A DNA stretch of 64,000 bases. It comes from Azospirillum baldaniorum. GTDB lineage: Bacteria > Pseudomonadota > Alphaproteobacteria > Azospirillales > Azospirillaceae. A model generated the notes under the pieces. The model was not told the origin of the DNA, searched no databases, and saw only the letters and a program-made list of their open reading frames with translations. Shown here one piece after another: positions 56,896-64,000 of the stretch; position 1 is the first letter of the stretch, and every line of letters begins with the position of its first letter. A program made the translations under genes and the position numbers. The DNA lies in assembly GCF_003119195.2 (NCBI RefSeq), contig NZ_CP022253.1:1993001-2057000 (forward strand). Reading direction: 5' to 3'.

Positions 56896-57179
56896 CGGAC
56901 GGCGTGAGCGAGGAGGACCGGGTCCGGCTGGCCCCCGGCGTCATGCTCCGCCAGGACCGGGTGCGCGGCCACTGGCAGCTTCTGGGGCCGGAGCGCGTGC
57001 TGATTCTGGACGAGGTGGCGCTGGAGGTGGTGCGGGCCGTCACCGCGCAGCCTCCGGCAACGGTGGGCACGGCCATCACCGCGCTGGCCGCGCAATTCGA
57101 CGCGCCGCGGGAGGAGATCGCCGCGGATGTGTTGGAAGTGTTGGGCGACATGATCACGAAGGGGTTCCTGACCCGATGA
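56892..57179 (+). CDS. pqqD: PQQ biosynthesis protein PqqD
   Basis: Small peptide chaperone of 95 residues. Seen: RVRLAPGVMLRQDRVRGHWQLLGPERVLILDEVALEVVRAV, the RRE-type winged-helix that binds PqqA and hands it to PqqE. LAPG-V-x-x-R-x-D-x-V/R-x-x-x-W-x-L-L-x-P-E-x is the family signature. The ATG overlaps the pqqC stop and its stop overlaps the pqqE start, so all are translationally coupled. Confidence 0.95.
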   Translation: MTDGVSEEDRVRLAPGVMLRQDRVRGHWQLLGPERVLILDEVALEVVRAVTAQPPATVGTAITALAAQFDAPREEIAADVLEVLGDMITKGFLTR

Positions 57180-58282
57180 CCTTCTGTGGCGCCACGACCG
57201 GACTCGAACCGCCGCTGGCCCTGCTGGCGGAACTGACGCACCGCTGCCCGCTGCGCTGCGCCTACTGCTCCAATCCGCTGGCGCTCGAGCCGGCCAGCCG
57301 CGAGCTGGACACCGCCGCCTGGTGCCGCGTGCTCGACGAGGCGGCGGAACTCGGCATCATCCAGGTGCATTTCTCTGGCGGCGAGCCGACGGCGCGCAAG
57401 GACCTGGAGGCGCTGATCGCCCACGCCACCGCGGCCGGGCTCTACGCCAACCTCATCACTTCGGCGGTGCTGCTCGACCGGGCGCGGCTGGAGCGGCTGC
57501 GCGACGCCGGGCTCCAGCATGTGCAGATCGGCTTCCAGGACACGGTGCCGGCCAAGGCCGAACTGATCAGCGGCTTCCCCGGCGGTCAGCCGAAGAAGCT
57601 GGAGGTGGCGCGCGCGGTCACCGACGTTGGCATGGCGCTGACCGTCAACGCCATCGTGCAGCGCCACAACATCGACCGGGTGGACGATTTCATCGACATG
57701 GCGCTGGAGCTGAAGGCCGGCCGGATCGAGATCGCCAACGTCCAGTATTACGGCTGGGCGCTGAAGAACCGGGCCGCCCTGATGCCGACCCGCGAGCAGC
57801 TGGTCCGCATGGACGAGCGGGTGCGCGCCCGCCTGCCGGAGCTGAAGGGCCGGCTGGTCGTCGATTACGTGGTGCCCGACTATTACGCCAAGCGCCCCAA
57901 GGCCTGCATGGGCGGCTGGGGTCGCAAGTTCCTGAACGTGACGCCCAGCGGCTCGGTTCTGCCCTGCCACGCCGCCGAAACGATTCCCGGCATGACGTTC
58001 GACCGGGTGACGGAGCGCCCGCTGGCCGACATCTGGGCCAACTCCGCCGCTTTCCAGCGCTACCGCGGCACCGACTGGATGCCGCAGCCTTGCCGGAGTT
58101 GCGACCAGAAGGAGATCGACTGGGGCGGCTGCCGCTGTCAGGCGCTGGCGCTGACCGGAAGCGCCGACAACACCGACCCGGTGTGCGACCTGTCGGAGCA
58201 TCACGGCCTGTTGGGCGACATCGCCGCGACGGGCGGCGGCACAACCGAGGCGCCGATCACCTACCGGAGCTTCAGCCTGTAA
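57176..58282 (+). CDS. pqqE: PqqA-crosslinking radical SAM enzyme PqqE
   Basis: Radical SAM enzyme of 368 residues. Seen: LAELTHRCPLRCAYCSNPL with the CxxxCxxC cluster (C24, C28, C31), VHFSGGEPTARKDLEALI (the G-G-E SAM motif), HVQIGFQDT, and in the C-terminal half the auxiliary-cluster SPASM region with Cys in KACMGGWG, VLPCHAAETIPG and PCRSCDQKEIDWGGCRCQA. It links the PqqA Glu and Tyr side chains in the first committed step of PQQ synthesis. It closes the pqq operon; the REP-like unit at 58304-58340 follows. Confidence 0.97.
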   Translation: MTFCGATTGLEPPLALLAELTHRCPLRCAYCSNPLALEPASRELDTAAWCRVLDEAAELGIIQVHFSGGEPTARKDLEALIAHATAAGLYANLITSAVLLDRARLERLRDAGLQHVQIGFQDTVPAKAELISGFPGGQPKKLEVARAVTDVGMALTVNAIVQRHNIDRVDDFIDMALELKAGRIEIANVQYYGWALKNRAALMPTREQLVRMDERVRARLPELKGRLVVDYVVPDYYAKRPKACMGGWGRKFLNVTPSGSVLPCHAAETIPGMTFDRVTERPLADIWANSAAFQRYRGTDWMPQPCRSCDQKEIDWGGCRCQALALTGSADNTDPVCDLSEHHGLLGDIAATGGGTTEAPITYRSFSL

Positions 58283-58303
58283 GGGCGGGCCTCGAAGCCA
58301 TAG

Positions 58304-58340
58304 CTCTCCCCCCTGGGCAGGGGGTGCCCGGAGGGGAGAG
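58304..58340. repeat. REP-like palindrome after the pqq operon
   Basis: CTCTCCCC (58304-58311) and GGGGAGAG (58333-58340) flank a GGGCA...TGCCC inner stem. The element belongs to the same family as the units at 26901-27049 and 47494-47612. It lies between the convergent pqqE and ComEA-like genes and probably ends or stabilises one of them. Confidence 0.7.
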
Positions 58341-58349
58341 GGGATTGGC

Positions 58350-58787
58350 TCACTTCTTCGGGGCGGTCGCCGCCGAAGCGTTGGTCTTGGAGCCGCCGAC
58401 CGCGGCAATGCGGCCCTTGATGTCGTCGTAGACGTTCTGCGGCACGATCTTCTTGCTGACCAGCTCGTCCTTGGAACGGTAAGGGCGGTTCTTCACGATG
58501 GCCTCGGACCGCGCCTCGCCGATTCCCGGCAAGGTCTGAAGCTCGTCCTTGCCGGCGGTGTTGAGGTCGATGACCTTGGCCTTCGCCGTCGACGATGACG
58601 ACCCGCTGCCCATTGGCGGCGCCGTGGTCGTGCCGCTGTGACCCGGCGGCATGGCCGGCTTGGCCTGCGGCATGGGTGTGGTCGAAGGCGTTGCGGACGG
58701 CGCGGTCGATTGCGCGAGGGCGGGAACGGCGATCATCGCGCCAACACTGGCGATGGCGGCGATGGCGCACAGGCGGATCGGCTTCAT
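58350..58787 (-). CDS. Exported ComEA-like helix-hairpin-helix protein
   Basis: Protein of 145 residues. Seen: a signal peptide RLCAIAAIASVGAMIAVPALAQ, a Ser/Thr/Pro-rich linker (STAPSATPSTTPMPQAKP type), and a C-terminal HhH domain VIDLNTAGKDELQTLPGIGEARSEAIVKNRPYRSKDELVSKKIVPQNVYDDIKGRI, the classical I-D-L/I-N-x-A-x-x-x-E-L-x-x-L-P-G-I-G of ComEA and DNA-uptake proteins. The domain may bind DNA in the periplasm or play an envelope role; no other competence gene is seen nearby. Confidence 0.88.
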   Translation of the reverse strand: MKPIRLCAIAAIASVGAMIAVPALAQSTAPSATPSTTPMPQAKPAMPPGHSGTTTAPPMGSGSSSSTAKAKVIDLNTAGKDELQTLPGIGEARSEAIVKNRPYRSKDELVSKKIVPQNVYDDIKGRIAAVGGSKTNASAATAPKK

Positions 58788-58809
58788 GGCGTTGCTCCAT
58801 GGCTCAATC

Positions 58810-58877
58810 CGCGGGCGCTCCAGCGGAAGCGCGGCGCCCGCGGTGTCTGGGCAACGCCGGGAACGGCACGCCGTTCC
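58810..58877. other. Inverted repeats between ComEA-like gene and kdsA
   Basis: CGCGGGCGC (58810-58818) with GCGCCCGCG (58834-58842), and the palindrome GGAACGGCACGCCGTTCC (58860-58877). No U-tract. They could terminate kdsA or control the ComEA-like gene. Confidence 0.35.
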
Positions 58878-58893
58878 GAAACCTGTCCTTTCG

Positions 58894-59721
58894 TCAGCTC
58901 TTCGCCAGACGGTCGAAGGCCTGGAGGCGCGCCAGCAGGGCCGGCATCTCCTTCAGCGGAACCATGTTCGGCCCGTCGCTGGGCGCGCAGTCCGGATTCT
59001 CGTGGGTCTCCATGAAGACCGCGGCGACGCCCACGGCGATGGCGGCGCGCGCCAGCACCGGAACGAACTCGCGCTGGCCGCCTGAGGTGGTGCCCTGCCC
59101 GCCCGGCTGCTGCACGGAATGGGTGGCGTCGAAGACCACCGGGAAGCCGGTCTCCGCCATGATCGGCAGGGACCGCATGTCCGACACCAGCGTGTTGTAG
59201 CCGAAGCTGGCGCCGCGCTCGCACAGCAGCACCTTGTCGTTGCCCGACGCCACCAGCTTCGCCGCGACATTCTTCATGTCCCAGGGGGCGAGGAACTGGC
59301 CCTTCTTGACGTTGACCACCCGGCCCGTCTTGGCGGCGGCGATCAGCAGGTCGGTCTGACGGCACAGGAAGGCGGGGATCTGCAGGACGTCCATCACCTC
59401 GGCCACCGCGGCGCACTGGTCCGCCTCGTGCACGTCGGTGATCACCGGGCAGCCGAACCGCTCCTTGATCTCGGCGAAGATCGGCAGCGCCTTGTCCATG
59501 CCGAGGCCGCGCGCCGTACTGATGGAGGTCCGGTTGGCCTTGTCAAAAGAGGACTTGTAGATCAGCCCGATGCCCAGCGCGCCGGTCATCTCCACCAGAG
59601 CCGCCGCCGTCTCCAGCGCGTGGTCGCGGCTTTCCATCTGGCACGGGCCGGCGATCAGGGTGAAGGGCCGGTCGTTGGCGATGGTCAGGTTGCCGATCTG
59701 GACGGTCTTGGCGGTGGTCAT
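58894..59721 (-). CDS. kdsA: 2-dehydro-3-deoxyphosphooctonate aldolase (KDO8P synthase)
   Basis: Enzyme of 275 residues that condenses arabinose-5-phosphate with PEP in lipopolysaccharide inner-core synthesis. Seen: [136 protein letters not shown] and [14 protein letters not shown]. The AGPCQMES Cys and the surroundings fit a metal-dependent type. ATG 59721 with GGAGAG upstream. Confidence 0.97.
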   Translation of the reverse strand: MTTAKTVQIGNLTIANDRPFTLIAGPCQMESRDHALETAAALVEMTGALGIGLIYKSSFDKANRTSISTARGLGMDKALPIFAEIKERFGCPVITDVHEADQCAAVAEVMDVLQIPAFLCRQTDLLIAAAKTGRVVNVKKGQFLAPWDMKNVAAKLVASGNDKVLLCERGASFGYNTLVSDMRSLPIMAETGFPVVFDATHSVQQPGGQGTTSGGQREFVPVLARAAIAVGVAAVFMETHENPDCAPSDGPNMVPLKEMPALLARLQAFDRLAKS

Positions 59722-59824
59722 CCCGTGCTCTCCAAAAAGCAATGCGAGGGGACGCATGCCGAAGGCCCCCTCGCGCTGCCCATTCCTTCCCAGATATTGG
59801 CAATCCCGGTCAACCGGAATGGCG

Positions 59825-60523
59825 TCAACCCAGATGCTGCTTGAAGAAGGCTGCCGTGCGTCCGTTGGCGAGTTCCGCCGCCTCGGCGTCGAAATGGGCG
59901 CCGCCGGCGCGGGCGAAGGCGTGGTCCACGCCGGGATAGACATGGGCGGTGACGTTCGGGTTGCCCTTCACCGCGGCCAGGATGGTCTCCCGCGCTTCTG
60001 GCGGAACGAACTGGTCCTTCTCGGCGATGTGCATCAGCAGCGGCTTGGTGATGCTCGCCGCCTCGCCGGCCAGACCGTCGAGACCCACGCCGTAATAGCT
60101 GACGTTGGCGTCGGAATCGGAACGCGCCGCCATCATGAAGGCGAGCCGTCCACCCAGGCAGTAGCCGACCGCCCCCGCCTTGCCCGTGCAATCCGGATTC
60201 TGGCGCAGCCACGCGAGCGTGGCCTTGAGGTCGTCCACCGCCTTGTCCTGATCCATGCCGTTCATCAGGGCGAAGGCGCGGTTCCACTCCTCCTGGGTCT
60301 TGTCGGTGATCTGCACGCCCGGCTCCTGCCGCCAGAACAGGTCCGGGCAGACGGCGAGCCAGCCCTGGGCGGCGAAGCCGTCGCACAGGTCGCGCATAAC
60401 CTGATTGACCCCGAAGATTTCCTGGATGACGACGAGTCCCGGCACCGGCCCGCCGCCCGCCGGCTTGGCCACATAGGCGGAAAAGCTGCCGCCGTCGCCG
60501 GCGGGAATGCTGATGTCGGTCAT
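59825..60523 (-). CDS. Dienelactone hydrolase-family protein
   Basis: Protein of 232 residues. Seen: [39 protein letters not shown] (the I-Q-E-x-F-G-V-N family start and the E of the oxyanion region), nucleophile in [17 protein letters not shown] (the Cys of G-Y-C-L-G-G), acid [13 protein letters not shown], and catalytic His in [10 protein letters not shown]. All residues of the Cys-His-Asp triad are present, unlike the homologue at 14064-14708. Family members hydrolyse dienelactone or similar lactones. The gene lies between kdsA and pyrG, with 102 bp upstream of kdsA. Confidence 0.93.
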   Translation of the reverse strand: MTDISIPAGDGGSFSAYVAKPAGGGPVPGLVVIQEIFGVNQVMRDLCDGFAAQGWLAVCPDLFWRQEPGVQITDKTQEEWNRAFALMNGMDQDKAVDDLKATLAWLRQNPDCTGKAGAVGYCLGGRLAFMMAARSDSDANVSYYGVGLDGLAGEAASITKPLLMHIAEKDQFVPPEARETILAAVKGNPNVTAHVYPGVDHAFARAGGAHFDAEAAELANGRTAAFFKQHLG

Positions 60524-60559
60524 GGTTGTGTCCCTTCCCTTGGTTTTTTCCCTGGCCCG

Positions 60560-60596
60560 TAACGCAAAAGCGGCGGCCGTTGGCTCGGCCGCCGCT
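60560..60596 (-). terminator. Probable terminator after pyrG
   Basis: AGCGGCGGCCG (60569-60579) and CGGCCGCCGCT (60586-60596) form a perfect 11-bp stem with loop TTGGCT. On the minus strand the tail is TTTTGCGTT. It lies 70 bp downstream of pyrG and upstream of the dienelactone hydrolase start. Confidence 0.5.
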
Positions 60597-60666
60597 GTCA
60601 CTATACCCACCGGAAACCCGGAACCGGAACACGCGGGGGAGAAATGCCCTCCCCCGTTCGGTCACA

Positions 60667-62788
<2,122 letters not shown>

Positions 62789-62839
62789 GCAGCCCGTTCC
62801 CTTGATCCCTTCCCGGAGCGGTCCGCAGGGACCGCCCAA

Positions 62840-62882
62840 ACCAACAGCGCGCCACGGACCTTGGCAAGGGCCCGTGGCGCGC
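62840..62882 (-). terminator. Hairpin after tpiA
   Basis: GCGCGCCACGG (62847-62857) and CCGTGGCGCGC (62872-62882) form an 11-bp stem with a 14-base loop. The minus-strand tail TGTTGGTTTGG is only weakly U-rich. It lies 35 bp after the tpiA stop, before secG. Confidence 0.5.
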
Positions 62883-62916
62883 GCCCACTGTTTTTAACGC
62901 GGTCCTGCGCGATATG

Positions 62917-63672
62917 CTAGCGGCAACTGGTGGCGATCGCCCAGAAATCGTCCGCCTTCAGCGCGGCCCCACCGACCAGCGCGCCGTCCACATTCTCCAC
63001 CGCCATCAGTTCCGCCGCGTTGCCCGGCTTCACCGAACCGCCGTAGAGGACCCGCACCGCGTCGGGATCGGCGGTCTTGCCGGCCAGCTCCGCCCGGATG
63101 TGGGCGTGCATCGCCTTGACGTCGTCGGGCGTGGCGGTCTTGCCGGTGCCGATGGCCCAGACCGGCTCGTAGGCGATGACGGTGTTCGCCGCGGTGGCGC
63201 CCTCCGGGATCGAACCCTTGAGCTGGCTGGCGACCACGCTGTTGGCCTGCCCGGCGTCGCGCTGGGCCTCCGTCTCGCCGACGCAGATGATGGCGATCAG
63301 GCCCGCCTTGTGGGCGGCGGCGGCCTTGGCGGCGACCTGCGCGTCGGATTCGGCGTGGTCGGCGCGGCGCTCCGAATGGCCGAGGATGACGTAGCGGCAG
63401 CCGGCGTCGGTCAGCATGGCCGGGCTGACGTCGCCGGTGTGCGCGCCGGAGGTCTTGGCGTGGCAATCCTGCGCGCCCAGCGCCAGCGGGCTGCCGGAAA
63501 TGGCGTCGCCCACCGGGAACAGCAGCGGGAAGGGCGGGCACACCAGCATGTCGAAGGCGACCGTTCCGGCCCCCGTCAGGCGCCCGGCGAGATCCGAGGC
63601 CAGATCCAGCCCATCGGCCTTCAGCCCGTTCATCTTCCAGTTCCCGGCAATCAGTTTGCGGCGTGCGGCCAT
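62917..63672 (-). CDS. tpiA: Triosephosphate isomerase
   Basis: Glycolytic enzyme of 251 residues. Seen: [17 protein letters not shown] with the substrate-binding Lys, [44 protein letters not shown] with the catalytic His in [36 protein letters not shown] (loop 6 and the catalytic Glu), and [32 protein letters not shown]. It starts at ATG 63672, divergent from the PpiD-like gene. Confidence 0.98.
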   Translation of the reverse strand: MAARRKLIAGNWKMNGLKADGLDLASDLAGRLTGAGTVAFDMLVCPPFPLLFPVGDAISGSPLALGAQDCHAKTSGAHTGDVSPAMLTDAGCRYVILGHSERRADHAESDAQVAAKAAAAHKAGLIAIICVGETEAQRDAGQANSVVASQLKGSIPEGATAANTVIAYEPVWAIGTGKTATPDDVKAMHAHIRAELAGKTADPDAVRVLYGGSVKPGNAAELMAVENVDGALVGGAALKADDFWAIATSCR

Positions 63673-63889
63673 GGCGTTTTCGTCCTCCGGCTCTCGTTTG
63701 TTGGGTGCGGGTGTTCGTTGGCAAAGTGCGCCCCCTGTCTAGCAAGGAGTGCGGGGCATTTCCACCCGTCCAACGGGTTCTTTCCGATGGGGAATCGCGG
63801 GGGAAATGGGGTGTTGCCGGGCTTTCGCGGGGTGCCTATGATGCCGCCCCGGCCGCAGGGCCGCCCTTTGCGCACTCACTTCGGGTCCC

Positions 63890-64000
63890 ATGCTTCAGTT
63901 CATCCGCACTTACGCCGGTTCGTGGGTCGTCAAGATCCTGTTCGTGCTCCTCATCGTCAGCTTCGCGGCCTGGGGCATCGGCGACATGATCCGCACAGGC
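63890..64000 (+). CDS. PpiD/SurA-type peptidyl-prolyl isomerase (partial, 3' end off the window)
   Basis: First 37 codons of a protein beginning MLQFIRTYAGSWVVKILFVL and continuing LIVSFAAWGIGDMIRTG. The F-I-R...S-W-V-V-K-I-L-F...S-F-A-A-W-G-I-G-D-M pattern matches the N-terminus of PpiD (membrane-anchored periplasmic foldase; F-x-x-W-G-I-G-D after the anchor). The parvulin domain lies beyond the window. It is divergent from tpiA, 217 bp apart, an arrangement often followed by trpE-type genes in alphaproteobacteria. Confidence 0.8.
   Translation, partial: MLQFIRTYAGSWVVKILFVLLIVSFAAWGIGDMIRTG

Overview
The window is high-GC chromosomal DNA of an alphaproteobacterium, most likely an Azospirillum or close Rhodospirillales relative. 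This is inferred from GC-rich codon use, the density of PAS/Cache histidine kinases and chemotaxis receptors, a GapR-type nucleoid protein, a nitrogenase-associated ArsC-like protein, and housekeeping proteins of alphaproteobacterial type (FtsH, TilS, CpoB, MurJ, KdsA). No rRNA, tRNA, CRISPR array, transposase or phage gene was found. The window is cut inside rpsI on the left and inside a PpiD-like gene on the right.

Layout. 1-5.3 kb: rplM-rpsI on the minus strand, a hotdog thioesterase, a plus-strand set (enoyl-CoA hydratase, CoA-binding protein, metY) and a SPOR lipoprotein. 5.3-15.7 kb: MFS transporter, CutA, small hypotheticals, a P-loop kinase-like protein, a 1120-residue Cache/PAS hybrid kinase, a ribbon-helix-helix-like protein, an FAD/NAD(P) protein, a cupin and two alpha/beta hydrolases, one of which seems to have lost its catalytic residues. 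15.7-26.8 kb: a minus-strand signalling block with one chemotaxis receptor and two tandem, paralogous pairs of hybrid histidine kinase plus receiver protein. Each receiver protein carries a long N-terminal region that I cannot assign to any family. An ArsC-like protein precedes the block. 26.8-36 kb: palindromic repeats, an SsuA/TauA-type ABC importer, an esterase, a secreted ClpP-like protein, two PLP enzymes (aminotransferase, diaminopropionate ammonia-lyase), GapR-like protein, FliN and a two-domain rhodanese. 36-47.4 kb: MurJ, a YbfF-like esterase, a ParA/TraL-like ATPase fused to a small N-terminal domain, a proline-rich partner, a lone receiver protein, a type I secretion ABC/HlyD pair, HutH and a peroxiredoxin. 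47.4-64 kb: more palindromic repeats, DUF2061, rhomboid, ftsH-tilS-cpoB, eno, the complete pqqABCDE operon, a ComEA-like protein, kdsA, a dienelactone hydrolase, pyrG, secG, tpiA and the start of ppiD.

The genes are mostly housekeeping functions interleaved with sensory and accessory ones. The best candidate for an undescribed system is the duplicated kinase/receiver module at 17.6-26.3 kb, in which a soluble and a membrane-anchored hybrid kinase each sit 13-14 bp upstream of a receiver protein with a helical N-terminal region of about 480 residues. The second candidate is the fused ATPase at 38.6-40.1 kb with its divergent proline-rich neighbour. All functional calls come from reading motifs by eye; no database search was run.
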